A stretch of 64,000 nucleotides of DNA, taken from Inquilinus sp042743185 (GTDB lineage Bacteria > Pseudomonadota > Alphaproteobacteria > DSM-16000 > Inquilinaceae). The notes under the pieces are model-generated. The model searched no databases and was not told the origin of the DNA. It worked only from the letters and a program-made list of their open reading frames with translations. The stretch spans positions 31,604-95,603 of the forward strand of contig NZ_JBHYMS010000024.1 of assembly GCF_042743185.1 (NCBI RefSeq), given 5' to 3'. Below, piece by piece: positions 17,406 through 26,305 of the stretch; the first letter of the stretch is position 1, and the number at the start of each line of letters is the position of its first letter. The position numbers and the translations under genes are program-made.

Positions 17406-17863
17406 CCGCCCACCCGTTGCTTCTCGCTCCAGGCCCCGGCCTCGTCCTGCTGGTAGTAGACCAGGGTATGGCCGCCGTCGCGGAAGCGCTTCCAGCGCCC
17501 TCGGGCGGCCTGTACCGCCTCCGGGTCGTTGCCGTCGAACAGGTCGCAGACCGTCGGGAAGGCGCCGTCGCCGTCCGACTCCGCGCCGTCGCCCAGGAAC
17601 AGCACCTGGGCGCCGTTCGGGTTCTCGACCTGGTCGCTGATCCAGACCGGCTGCTCTTCGGCAAAGCCGTCGCGCTTGGTGCCGTGCGGCAGGAAGCCTT
17701 CCTTGGAATAGGTCCAGAGATGGCCGGCCAAGCTCTCCGCCCGCTCCTCCGAGCCGACGCAGACCACGGCCCGCCAGCCGCGCTGCAGCGTCCGGTCGAG
17801 CAGCACCGGCAGGGTCTGCTCGAACGTCCGCGCGGTCAGGTGATAAAAGCGGATCTCGGCCAT
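17402..17863 (-). CDS. holC: DNA polymerase III chi subunit
   Basis: 153-aa HolC, the clamp-loader accessory that links psi/tau to SSB. Family features are the N-terminal IRFYHLTARTFEQTLPVLLDRTLQRGWR (split by eye), VCVGSEERAESLAGHLWTY, the FLPHGTKRDGFAEEQPVWIS core, and FDGNDPEAVQAARGRWK. It follows pepA with a 4-bp ATGA overlap and precedes the PAP2 gene with a GTGA overlap. The pepA-holC pairing is widely conserved in proteobacteria. Confidence 0.92.
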   Translation of the reverse strand: MAEIRFYHLTARTFEQTLPVLLDRTLQRGWRAVVCVGSEERAESLAGHLWTYSKEGFLPHGTKRDGFAEEQPVWISDQVENPNGAQVLFLGDGAESDGDGAFPTVCDLFDGNDPEAVQAARGRWKRFRDGGHTLVYYQQDEAGAWSEKQRVGG

Positions 17864-19368
17864 CAGCCCTCGTAATTGTCGGCCACGAACCGCTCCAGCA
17901 GGCGCACGCCGAAGGCGGTGGCGCCCTTCGGCACGGTCGGCGTGTCCTTGCTGGACCAGGTGGTGCCGGCGATATCCAGATGGGCCCAGGGCACCTTGTT
18001 GACGAAGCGCTGCAGGAACTGCCCGCCGATGATCGACCCGGCGTCGCGGCTGCCGGTGATGTTCTTCATGTCGGCGATGTCGCTGTCGATCTGCTTGTCG
18101 TAGGCGTCGCCCAGCGGCAGGCGCCACAGCTTCTCCTCGACCGCCTTGCCGGCGGCGGTCAGCTTCTCGGCCAGGGCGTCGTCGTTCGCGAACAGGCCGG
18201 CATGGTCCGTGCCCAGCGCGATGATAACCGCGCCGGTCAGGGTGGCGAGGTTGACCATCGCCTTCGGCTTGAACCGGTCCTGCGTGTACCAGAGCGCGTC
18301 GGCCAGGACGAGCCGGCCCTCGGCGTCGGTGTTCCAGACCTCGATGGTCTGGCCGGACATCGAGGTGACGATGTCGCCCGGCCGCTGCGCGTCGCCGGAC
18401 GGCATGTTCTCGACCAGGCCGAGCACGCCGACCGCGTTGACCTTGGCCTTGCGCAGCGCCAGCGCCTTGAACAGCCCGGTGACAACGCCGGCGCCGCCCA
18501 TGTCCCACTTCATGTCCCACATGCCCTGGCCGGGCTTCAGCGAGATGCCGCCGGTGTCGAAGGTCACGCCCTTGCCGACGAAGGCGATCGGCGCCTCGTC
18601 CTTGCGCTTGCCGCCGGCGCCCTTCCATTGCAGCACCACCAGCTAGCTCTCGCGCGCCGAGCCCTGGCCGACGCCGAGCAGCGCGCCCATGCCGAGCTTA
18701 CGCATCTGCTTCTCGCCCAGGATCTCGACCTCGACGCCGAGATCCGCCAGCTCCTTGGCCTTGGCGGCGAAGCTCTCCGGATGGAGGATGTTGGCCGGCT
18801 CGGACACCAGCTCGCGGGTCAGGAACACGCCCTGGGCCACCGCATCGGCGCGGGCGAAGGCCTTCTTCGCCGCCGCGGCCTCGCCGGTCTGCACCGTCAG
18901 GCCCTTCAGCGTCGGCTTCGCCTCGGCCTTCTCCTTGGTGCGGTAGCGCTCGAACCGCCAGGCCCGCAACCGGGCGCCGAACGCGAATTCGGCGGCCGCC
19001 GCGCCCGCCCCCTGGCCGGCGAGAACGATGCCGTCGAGTTGGGCCGTCGCCGTGCCGATCCGGGCCTGGTTCAAGAGCGCGGCGACCGCGCCGCCAGCCC
19101 GCTGCAGCCGGACCGCATCGACCTCTTCCGGCTTGCCGAGGCCGAACAGCACGATCTGGCCAACGCCAACGCCGGCAAGGCCGTACAGGGTCAGCGTCTC
19201 GTCGCGGCCGCCCTTGAACTTCGGCGCGGCCTTCAGCGCCCGCGACAGCGCCCCCTTCGACCGCTTGTCGGCCGCGGCGGCGGCCGTGGAGAGAACGCCG
19301 TCGGCGAACACGCCGAGCACCAGGGCGCCGGCTTCCACCGAAGCAGGCGGGGCAAAGGAGATCTGCAT
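17863..19368 (-). pseudogene. pepA: Leucyl aminopeptidase interrupted by one in-frame TAG
   Basis: A single frame from MQISFAPPASVEAG (19368) to the TGA at 17863 would encode a normal-length 501-residue M17 aminopeptidase, but codon 242 (18643-18645) is TAG. The N-terminal part (241 codons) holds the regulatory domain through LTRELVSEPANILHPESFA and GVGQGSARES. The C-terminal part holds all catalytic motifs: FVGKGVTFDTGGISLKPG, MKWDMGGAG and NTDAEGRLVLADAL. No frameshift is seen and both sides are well conserved, so a recent CAG/TAC-to-TAG change or a base-call error is most likely. Restart at GTG 18639 (weak GAGAG upstream) or readthrough are alternatives. holC is coupled to its 3' end. Confidence 0.85.
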
Positions 19369-19565
19369 CTTGTCGTCTTCCGGGCGATTTCCGATGACCG
19401 CGGCCGAAGCGGCGGAACCTGCAAGGTAACAGGGGGTTTCACACCCGTCACCGGTCGAAAACGGCCCTGCCGCCCGGCTGCGACTCCTTGATGGTCGCGG
19501 CGGCGGGCCGTCTGATGTAGAAGAAGCGCCCAACCGCCTTCGGCACCACAGGCCAGCCGCACCCG

Positions 19566-20660
19566 ATGCTCCGCTCCCCCACCCTCTACGCCTATATCGT
19601 GCGGCAGTTCCTGTTCTGGTTCCTGGCCGTGCTGCTGGTGCTGAGCGGCGTGATCGCGGTGTTCGAGTTCGTCGAGTTCGTGCGCCAGGTCAGCGCCGTG
19701 CCCGAGCTGCCGGTGAGCCTGGCCTTCACCCTGGCCGCCTTCAAGCTGCCCAGCGACGTCGAGATCCTGTTCCACTTCGCCGTGCTGATCGCGGCGATGG
19801 TGACCTTCTGGCGCATGACCCGCAGCCGCGAGCTGGTGGTGGCGCGCGCCGCCGGCCTGTCGGCCTGGCAGTTCCTGGCGCCGGTGATCGCCGCGGCGAT
19901 GGTGCTGGGCGTGGTCAAGATCGCCGTCGTCAACCCGATCTCGGCGGCGATGTACAGCCGTTTCGAGCGCCTGGACCTCGACTTCCTGGGCGGCACCGGC
20001 GACGTCATGAAGGTGGCCAGGACCGGCTTCTGGCTGCGCCAGAAGGACGAGGGCGAAATCGTCGTCATCCACGCCGAGAAGGTCGGCAGCAACGGCGACG
20101 AGCTGCAGAACGCGATGTTCCTGCTGCTGAACCCGGACGAGAGCTATCACGGCCGGATCGACGCCGCGAACGCCCATCTCCAGGACGGCAAATGGGTGAT
20201 CAACGATGCCTGGGTCATGGACGGCAGCCAGCCGGCGCAGCATGTCGACACCACCTCGATCCCGAGCAACCTGACCCGCAACGGCATCCAGGAGCGGTTC
20301 GCCTCGCAGCAGACCATCTCGTTCTGGGACCTGCCGGACTATATCCGCAATCTCGAGGCCACCGGCTTCTCCTCGACCCGCTACCGCATCGCCTACCAGG
20401 GGCTGCTGTCGCAGCCTCTGCTGATGGCGGCGATGATCCTGGTCGCCGCGGCCTTCAGCCTGCGGCCGGGGCGCCGGGTCGACACCGTGCTGATGATCGT
20501 CGGCGCCATCGTCACCGGCTTCTCGATCTTCGTCCTCGGCGACATCGTGGCGGCGCTCGGCCGCGCCGGAACCCTGCCGGTGCCGATGGCCGCCTGGGCC
20601 ACCTCCTGCGTCGCCCTCCTGTTCGGCGCCGCCGCGCTGCTCCATCTCGAGGATGGCTGA
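19566..20660 (+). CDS. lptG: LPS export ABC permease LptG-type
   Basis: 364-aa LptF/LptG family permease, part of the LptB2FG transporter that extracts lipopolysaccharide from the inner membrane. It has N-terminal membrane helices (IVRQFLFWFLAVLLVLSGVI), the coupling-type MTRSRELVVARAAGLSAWQFL segment, a central periplasmic beta-jellyroll region (about 120-260), and three C-terminal helices. The sequence fits LptG better than LptF. The genes usually beside it in this order of bacteria (lptF upstream, lptD downstream) are missing, and surA follows after 96 bases. It is divergent from pepA. Confidence 0.87.
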   Translation: MLRSPTLYAYIVRQFLFWFLAVLLVLSGVIAVFEFVEFVRQVSAVPELPVSLAFTLAAFKLPSDVEILFHFAVLIAAMVTFWRMTRSRELVVARAAGLSAWQFLAPVIAAAMVLGVVKIAVVNPISAAMYSRFERLDLDFLGGTGDVMKVARTGFWLRQKDEGEIVVIHAEKVGSNGDELQNAMFLLLNPDESYHGRIDAANAHLQDGKWVINDAWVMDGSQPAQHVDTTSIPSNLTRNGIQERFASQQTISFWDLPDYIRNLEATGFSSTRYRIAYQGLLSQPLLMAAMILVAAAFSLRPGRRVDTVLMIVGAIVTGFSIFVLGDIVAALGRAGTLPVPMAAWATSCVALLFGAAALLHLEDG

Positions 20661-20756
20661 GCCTGCCATGCCCCGGGATCTGGCCGCTTTTGCCTTGAGT
20701 CGGCCAAAGTCACGTGCTGTATCTGCGCCTTTCAATAGCGAGGCCGTGTCGCCCTC

Positions 20757-22049
20757 ATGATCCTTCGTCTGTCGGCCCCGATCGTCGCCCTGGTCCTGGC
20801 GATCACCTCTCTCGTCGCCCCCTCCGCCATGGCGCAGACCCGCCCTGCACCGGCCTCAGCCGTCGGCACCATCGCTGCGGTGGTCAATGACGACGTGATC
20901 ACCGTGGCCGACCTGCAGATGCGCCTGCGCCTGGCGCTGATGAGCAGCGGTCTGCCGGCGACGCCGGACGCCCAGCAGCGGATGCTGCCCCAGGTGCTGC
21001 GCCTGCTGATCGACGAGAAGCTGCAGGGCCAGGAGGCCAAGCGCGCCGGCATCAGCGTCCCGGCCCAGGACGTGGACCGGGCGCTGGCGGCGATCGCCGG
21101 CCAGAACCGGATGTCGACGCAGCAGCTGTTCACGATGCTGAAATCCACCGGGGTGCCGCAGACCGCGCTGGAGGACCAGGTGCGCTCCCAGCTGGCCTGG
21201 CGCCAGCTGGTCCAGCGCCGCTTCGTCTCCCAGGTCGAGGTCTCCGACACCCAGGTCGACGAAGTGGTCGAGCGGCTGAAGGCGAACCAGGGCAAGCCGC
21301 AATATCTCGTCGCCTCGATCTTCCTCGCGGTCGACCAGGATGCGGGCGAGGGCCAGGTCAAGGCCCTGGCCGACCGCCTGGTCTCGGAGATCCGCCGCGG
21401 CGCCCCCTTCCCGGCCGTGGCCCGCCAGTTCAGCCAGGCCGCCGGCGCCCAGAGCGGCGGCGACATGGGATGGGTCCTGGCCGGCCAGCTGGAACCCGCG
21501 CTCGACCAGGTGCTCGGCACCATGCAGCAGGGCCAGGTGTCGGACCCGATCCGCACCCTCGGCGGCTACAATATCCTGCTGCTGCGCGACAAGCGGCTGG
21601 TCAACGCCAACACCGCGACCGGCGTCAAGGTCCGCCTGAACCAGATTGTCGTTCCGGTGCCGCCGACCGCGCCGGGCAACCGGGTGCAGACCGTGGTGGC
21701 GCAGATGCGCAACGACTTCTCCGGCGTGAACGGCTGCGAGGCCTTCCGCGCCAAGGCCAAGGAACTGGGCGTGACCGCCAACCCGGATCTCGGCGACATC
21801 CTGCTCAACCGCCTGCCCGATGCGATGCGCCAGGTGGTCAGCGCCCTGCCAGACGGCCAGGTCAGCTCGCCCCTGCGCGTGCCGGACGGCGTTGCCGTGA
21901 TGATGGTCTGCTCGCGCCAGGATGCCGGCGGCGACGGCGTCGATCGCGACCAGATCCGGTCCGGCCTGGCCGAGCAGAAGCTGGACATGATGCAGCGTCG
22001 GCTGCTGCGCGACCTGCGCGGCAACGCCTATATCGACATCCGGCTCTGA
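20757..22049 (+). CDS. surA: Periplasmic chaperone / peptidyl-prolyl isomerase SurA
   Basis: 430-aa exported parvulin-type chaperone for outer-membrane protein assembly. The signal peptide is MILRLSAPIVALVLAITSLV, cleaved near SAMAQ. A SurA_N domain (IAAVVNDDVITVADLQMRL, RLLIDEKLQGQEA) is followed by a PpiC rotamase domain (QYLVASIFLAVD .. SGGDMGWVLAGQLEPAL .. GGYNILLLRDKR) and a second, degenerate rotamase-like segment. It ends 14 bases before the proposed CTG start of rsmA, so the two are probably co-transcribed. The lptD and pdxA genes often found around surA are absent. Confidence 0.92.
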   Translation: MILRLSAPIVALVLAITSLVAPSAMAQTRPAPASAVGTIAAVVNDDVITVADLQMRLRLALMSSGLPATPDAQQRMLPQVLRLLIDEKLQGQEAKRAGISVPAQDVDRALAAIAGQNRMSTQQLFTMLKSTGVPQTALEDQVRSQLAWRQLVQRRFVSQVEVSDTQVDEVVERLKANQGKPQYLVASIFLAVDQDAGEGQVKALADRLVSEIRRGAPFPAVARQFSQAAGAQSGGDMGWVLAGQLEPALDQVLGTMQQGQVSDPIRTLGGYNILLLRDKRLVNANTATGVKVRLNQIVVPVPPTAPGNRVQTVVAQMRNDFSGVNGCEAFRAKAKELGVTANPDLGDILLNRLPDAMRQVVSALPDGQVSSPLRVPDGVAVMMVCSRQDAGGDGVDRDQIRSGLAEQKLDMMQRRLLRDLRGNAYIDIRL

Positions 22050-22062
22050 GAGGCATCTGACC

Positions 22063-22914
22063 CTGTCCGGCGACCTCCGCGACGCGATCGCCGCCCTGCC
22101 GCCGCTGCGCGACGTGATCGCGCGGCACGAGCTGGCGGCGAAGAAGTCGCTCGGGCAGAACTTCCTGCTCGACCTCAACGTCACCGCCCGGATCGTCCGC
22201 GAGGCCGGCGACCTGGCCGGCGCGCATGTGGTCGAGATCGGGCCGGGCCCCGGCGGGCTGACCCGGGCGCTCCTGGCCTCCGCCGCCGACAGCGTCACGG
22301 TGGTCGAGCGCGACCGGCGCTTCCGGCCGGCGCTGGAGGAGCTGGCCGCCGTGGCCGGCGGCAAACTGCGGATCGTCGAGGCCGACGCGCTGCAGACCGA
22401 CATCCCGGCGCTGGTGCCGGCGCCGCGCGCCGTGATCGCCAACCTGCCCTACAACGTGGCGACGCCACTCCTGATCGGCTGGCTGCGCCGGATCGACGAG
22501 TTCCGGTCGCTGACGCTGATGTTCCAGAAGGAGGTGGCGGACCGCCTGGTGGCCGAGCCGCGCAGCAGCGCCTACGGCCGGCTGTCGGTGATCGCCCAGT
22601 GGCGGGCCGAGGTCGATCCGTTGCTGACCCTGCCGGCCCGCGCCTTCACGCCGCCGCCCAAGGTCGATTCGACCGTGGTCAGCTTCCGGCCGCGCGGGAA
22701 CCGGCAGGACGTGCCGTTCGAGGCGATGGAGACGGTCACCGCCGCCGCCTTCGGCCAACGCCGCAAGATGCTGCGCGCCAGCCTGCGCGGCCTGGGCGAC
22801 GCCGAGGCGCTGCTGGCCGAGGCCGGCCTGCCGCCGACCGCGCGGGCCGAGGAGATCGACATCGCCGGCTTCGTCCGCCTGGCCCGGGCAGTGACGGCCC
22901 GCTCGAAGGCCTAA
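22063..22914 (+). CDS. rsmA: 16S rRNA dimethyladenosine transferase (RsmA/KsgA), probable CTG start
   Basis: SAM-dependent methyltransferase modifying two adenines near the 3' end of 16S rRNA. Motifs are KKSLGQNFLLDLN, VVEIGPGPGGLTRALL and NLPYNVATPLL. The first ATG/GTG/TTG in frame is GTG 22114, but the alphaproteobacterial family has LPPLREVI before that point, and this frame contains DAIAALPPLRDVIARHE. The only plausible upstream initiation codon is CTG 22063, preceded by GAGAGG with 9-base spacing. If CTG is not used, the gene runs 22114-22914. Its TAA stop and the convergent gmk stop overlap. Confidence 0.9.
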   Translation: MSGDLRDAIAALPPLRDVIARHELAAKKSLGQNFLLDLNVTARIVREAGDLAGAHVVEIGPGPGGLTRALLASAADSVTVVERDRRFRPALEELAAVAGGKLRIVEADALQTDIPALVPAPRAVIANLPYNVATPLLIGWLRRIDEFRSLTLMFQKEVADRLVAEPRSSAYGRLSVIAQWRAEVDPLLTLPARAFTPPPKVDSTVVSFRPRGNRQDVPFEAMETVTAAAFGQRRKMLRASLRGLGDAEALLAEAGLPPTARAEEIDIAGFVRLARAVTARSKA

Positions 22915-23546
22915 AGCTTCGCCTGCAGCGAGCGGACGAAGTCCGGCAGGCCGGTCTGGCGGCTGCGACGCAGCCGCTCCGCCGTCAGGATCGCCTGCAC
23001 CTGGGCGATGCTGGCGTCCAGGTCCTGGTTGACGATCGCGTAGTCGTATTCCGGCCAGTGGCTCATCTCGTCCGCCGCCTTGGCCATGCGGCCGGCGATC
23101 ACCTGGTCGCTGTCCTGGGCGCGGGCGCGCAGCCGTTCCTCCAGCGCCTCCACCGTCGGCGGCAGCACGAACACGCTGACCAGGTCGGTGCGGACCTTCT
23201 GCGCCAGCTGCTGGGTGCCCTGCCAGTCGATGTCGAAGATCACGTCGCGACCGGTCGCCAGCGCCGCTTCGACCGGCGCGCGCGGCGTGCCGTAGCCGTT
23301 GCCGAAGACCGTGGCACGCTCGAGCAGCTCGTCATTGGCGACCATGGCGTCATAGGCCGCCTGATCGATGAAGTGGTAGTGCGTGCCGTCGACCTCGCCC
23401 GGCCGCTGCGCCCGGGTGGTGACCGAGACGGAGATCGTCAGGTTCGGGTCCTGCGCCAGAACGGCCCGGGTGATCGAGGTCTTCCCCGCCCCCGAGGGCG
23501 AGGACAGGACGAGCATGAGCCCGCGTCGGGAAATAGCGGTGGTCAT
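22911..23546 (-). CDS. gmk: Guanylate kinase
   Basis: 211-aa enzyme phosphorylating GMP to GDP. It has Walker A SSPSGAGKTSITRAVL, the GMP-binding SVSVTTRAQRPGEVDGTHYHFI and VIFDIDWQGTQQL. The start MTTAISRRGLM at 23546 overlaps the yicC stop by 4 bp. Convergent with rsmA, it shares bases at the stop codons (22911-22914). The yicC-gmk pair is conserved in proteobacteria. Confidence 0.95.
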   Translation of the reverse strand: MTTAISRRGLMLVLSSPSGAGKTSITRAVLAQDPNLTISVSVTTRAQRPGEVDGTHYHFIDQAAYDAMVANDELLERATVFGNGYGTPRAPVEAALATGRDVIFDIDWQGTQQLAQKVRTDLVSVFVLPPTVEALEERLRARAQDSDQVIAGRMAKAADEMSHWPEYDYAIVNQDLDASIAQVQAILTAERLRRSRQTGLPDFVRSLQAKL

Positions 23547-24445
23547 TCGATGTTCTGGATCTGCTCGCGGAACTGTTCGATCACGGCCTTGAGGTCGAGG
23601 CCGATCCGGGTCAGCGCCACATCCGCCGCCTTCGAGCACAGCGTGTTCGCTTCCCGGTTGAACTCCTGGCACAGGAAATCGAGCCGGCGCCCGACGCCGC
23701 TACCGGCGGCAAGCAGGCCGCGCGCCTGGCCGATATGGGCGTCGAGCCGGTCGAGCTCCTCGCGCACGTCGCAGCGGCCGACCAGCACCGCCACCTCCTG
23801 CGCCAGCCGGTCCTCGGCCAGAGGCGGCCGGGCTTCCAGCAACAGGTCGAGCTGGGCCTTGAGCCGCGCCTTGAGCGCCTCCGGCTGGGCGGCGGCGGAA
23901 GCCCGGGCCTGGCCGACGAGCGCGGTGATCTGGTCGATCTGGCCGGCCAGGACGTCGCGCAGGCGCCCGCCCTCCTCCAGCCGCGTCGCCAGCAGGTCGT
24001 CGAGCAGCGGCGCGATCGCCGCCCCCGCCTCGGCCTCGACGGCGCCGTTCAGCTCGGCCGACGCGGCATCGCCGTTCTCGACGACGCCGCGCACGCCGAG
24101 CAGCGCGTCGACCTGCACCGGCGCTGTGTCGCCGTTCACCTCGCGCACCAGCGCGATCAGCTGGTCCAGCACCTCGCGGTTGATGCGCAGCTGCGGCGCC
24201 GCCTCGCTGCGGCCGAGCGACAGGTTGAGGGTGATGTTGCCGCGGCGGAAGCGCTTGGCCAGCTCGATCCGCGCGGCGGCCTCCAGCCGCTCGAAGCCGG
24301 CCGGGGTGCGCAGGCGCAGGTCGAGCGACTTGCCGTTGACGCTGCGCGCTTCCCACACCCAGGACACGCCCTCGACGCCGCCCTCCCTGCGGGCGAAGCC
24401 GGTCATGCTGGAAAGCTGGGCCGAGGCGGTCTTATCCTGAGTCAT
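23543..24445 (-). CDS. YicC-family endoribonuclease
   Basis: 300-aa YicC/YloC protein. The N-terminal LSSMTGFARREG and WEARSVNGKSLDLRLRTP are diagnostic, and the DUF1732 C-terminus EVAVLVGRCDVREELDRL .. FLCQEFNREANTLCSKA is complete. Members are hexameric endoribonucleases acting on small RNAs and mRNAs. The start is the ATG at 24445 that gives MTQDKTASAQLSSMTGF. A CTTATAG-like element just upstream, in the gap with the divergent SDR, may be the -10. Confidence 0.92.
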   Translation of the reverse strand: MTQDKTASAQLSSMTGFARREGGVEGVSWVWEARSVNGKSLDLRLRTPAGFERLEAAARIELAKRFRRGNITLNLSLGRSEAAPQLRINREVLDQLIALVREVNGDTAPVQVDALLGVRGVVENGDAASAELNGAVEAEAGAAIAPLLDDLLATRLEEGGRLRDVLAGQIDQITALVGQARASAAAQPEALKARLKAQLDLLLEARPPLAEDRLAQEVAVLVGRCDVREELDRLDAHIGQARGLLAAGSGVGRRLDFLCQEFNREANTLCSKAADVALTRIGLDLKAVIEQFREQIQNIE

Positions 24446-24490
24446 AGCGGGCTTATAGCGGTCGCCCGGATCGCCAACAAGGAGAACACC

Positions 24491-25249
24491 ATGGCGGGTC
24501 CGACCGCGATCCTGATCACCGGCGCCTCGAGCGGCCTCGGCGCGGCGCTGGCCAAGGGCTATGCCGCGCCCGGCGTGCGGCTGGTGCTGTTCGGGCGCGA
24601 CACCGCCCGGCTGGAGACGGTGGCGGAGGCGGTCCGTGCCCTCGGCGCGACGGCGGAAACAACGGCCGTCGATGTCACCGATCAAGCGACGATGGCGGCG
24701 GCTGTGATCGCGGCCGACGAGGCCGGGCCGCTCGACCTCGTCATCGCCAATGCCGGCGTCGCGCCGGGCGGGGCCGAGGGCACCGACGTCGCGGCGAAGG
24801 CCCGCCGGATCCTGGCGGTCAATCTCGACGGCGTGCTCAACACCGTCGACCCGATCCGCCCGCGCATGGCGGCGCGGGGCGCCGGGCAGATCGCGCTGAT
24901 GAGCTCCCTGGCCGGGTTCCGCGGCTTTCCCGGCATGGGGCCCTACGCCGCCTCGAAGGCCGCGGTGCGGATCCATGGCGAGGCGCTCCGGGTCGAGCTG
25001 CGGCCGCGCGGCGTCCGGGTCTCGGTGATCTGCCCCGGCTTCGTGCGCACGCCGATGACCGACGGCGCCGGTTTCCCGATGCCGATGCTGATGGAGGTCG
25101 AGGACGCGGCGGCGGCGATCCGGCGCGGCCTGGAGCGCGGCCGGCCGCTGATCGCCTTCCCCTGGCCGATCCATGCCGGCTCGCGGCTGCTGGCCGCGCT
25201 GCCGGCCGCCTGGGCCGACGCGCTCATCCGCCGTTTCATCCGGGTGTGA
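24491..25249 (+). CDS. Short-chain dehydrogenase/reductase
   Basis: 252-aa SDR. The cofactor loop is TGASSGLGAALAKGY, with AVDVTDQATM, NAGVAPGG, catalytic Ser in IALMSSLAGFRGFPG and YAASK. A strong GGAGAACACC ribosome site precedes ATG 24491. The C-terminal region (IHAGSRLLAALPAAW) resembles the group that reduces 3-keto or sterol-like substrates. It is divergent from yicC and has no obvious functional partner. Confidence 0.85.
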   Translation: MAGPTAILITGASSGLGAALAKGYAAPGVRLVLFGRDTARLETVAEAVRALGATAETTAVDVTDQATMAAAVIAADEAGPLDLVIANAGVAPGGAEGTDVAAKARRILAVNLDGVLNTVDPIRPRMAARGAGQIALMSSLAGFRGFPGMGPYAASKAAVRIHGEALRVELRPRGVRVSVICPGFVRTPMTDGAGFPMPMLMEVEDAAAAIRRGLERGRPLIAFPWPIHAGSRLLAALPAAWADALIRRFIRV

Positions 25250-25316
25250 CTGCCGTCACGGTACGCCCACGCCGGATCGGGCATTGTCGCGTCACGCATT
25301 CAGAAAGCGCGACATC

Positions 25317-25445
25317 ATGCACCTGATTCATGACGACGACGACACCGACAGCCCGTTCGACCTGGTCCGCGAGATCGTGACAATCGTCGGCTGGGTGGCG
25401 ACCACCTTCGCCCTGCTGCTGGTCGCCTACGCCGCGTTCGGCTGA
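25317..25445 (+). CDS. 42-residue single-helix membrane peptide, hypothetical
   Basis: MHLIHDDDDTDSPFDLVREI is followed by one membrane helix, TIVGWVATTFALLLVAYAAFG. The acidic N-terminus plus one C-terminal helix looks like a tail-anchored small protein. Its 3' end overlaps the convergent pssA stop by 19 bases. The ribosome site is weak, so translation is plausible but unproven. Confidence 0.45.
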   Translation: MHLIHDDDDTDSPFDLVREIVTIVGWVATTFALLLVAYAAFG

Positions 25446-26305
25446 TCCGGCCGGTCGGGGGGCTGTTGCGCCGAAGCGGCGGCCGGCGCCCCCTCGTCCA
25501 GATCCCCCATCATCAGCGCGGCCTGGCGCTTGAGATGGGCGTAGCGCCGGATGCTGAAGAAGATGCTGCCGACATAGATCAGGCCGAGCGCGACCAGCGT
25601 CGGCCAGGTGGCGGTGACCAGCAGCGTGGCCACCAGCCCGACCCCGACCAGCACCGGCACGATATATTCCTGCGGGATCCGCACCACCTTCATCGAGAAG
25701 GTCGGGATCCGGCTGACCAGCAGCAGCGCGACGAAGACGGTCCAAAGCCCGACCAGCAGCGGCGCCGCCCAGAAGCCGGACGAGAACTCGAAGCTGATCA
25801 TCAGCGGCATCAGGATCAGGATGGCGCCCGCGGGCACCGGCACGCCGGTGAAGTAGTTGTAGGCGAAGGGCGGCAGGGTGGTGTCGTCCAGCGCCGTGTT
25901 GAAGCGCGCCAGGCGCAGCGCGGCGCAGACGGCATAGGCCATGACCGCCAGCCAGCCCAGGCTGCCGGCATCCTGCATCATCCAGAGATAGAGGATGATC
26001 GCCGGGCTGACGCCGAAGCTGACGATGTCGGCCAGGCTGTCCAGCTCGGCCCCGAATTTGCTCGACCCGCGCAGCAGCCTGGCGACGCGGCCGTCCAGCC
26101 CGTCCAGCACCGCGGCCACCAGGATCGCCGTCACCGCCTGCTCCCAGCGCTCATGCACGGCGTAGCGGATCGCGGTCAGCCCGGCGCACAGCGCCAGCGT
26201 GGTCAGGATGTTCGGCAGCAGCCGGTTGATCGTCAGGCCGCGGATGCGGACGACCGGGCGGCGGCGGAAGGGCCGCGGGCCTCGCCGGTGTTCGGGCTTC
26301 ATCAT
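25427..26305 (-). CDS. pssA: CDP-diacylglycerol-serine O-phosphatidyltransferase
   Basis: 292-aa membrane enzyme making phosphatidylserine from CDP-DAG and serine. The CDP-alcohol motif appears as LDGRVARLLRGSSKFGAELDSLAD. An N-terminal basic region (RRGPRPFRRRPVVRIRG) precedes the first helix at LLPNILTTLALCAGL, and about eight helices follow. The start overlaps the psd stop as ATGA, giving a psd-pssA unit for phosphatidylethanolamine synthesis. The C-terminus is hydrophilic (ASAQQPPDRPDQPNAA). Confidence 0.93.
   Translation of the reverse strand: MMKPEHRRGPRPFRRRPVVRIRGLTINRLLPNILTTLALCAGLTAIRYAVHERWEQAVTAILVAAVLDGLDGRVARLLRGSSKFGAELDSLADIVSFGVSPAIILYLWMMQDAGSLGWLAVMAYAVCAALRLARFNTALDDTTLPPFAYNYFTGVPVPAGAILILMPLMISFEFSSGFWAAPLLVGLWTVFVALLLVSRIPTFSMKVVRIPQEYIVPVLVGVGLVATLLVTATWPTLVALGLIYVGSIFFSIRRYAHLKRQAALMMGDLDEGAPAAASAQQPPDRPDQPNAA

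Noticed and set aside
17863..18639. Second half of pepA as an independent gene starting at GTG 18639
   Set aside because: It is in the same frame directly after the TAG and lacks the N-terminal domain, so a single interrupted pepA is simpler; restart is kept only as an alternative.
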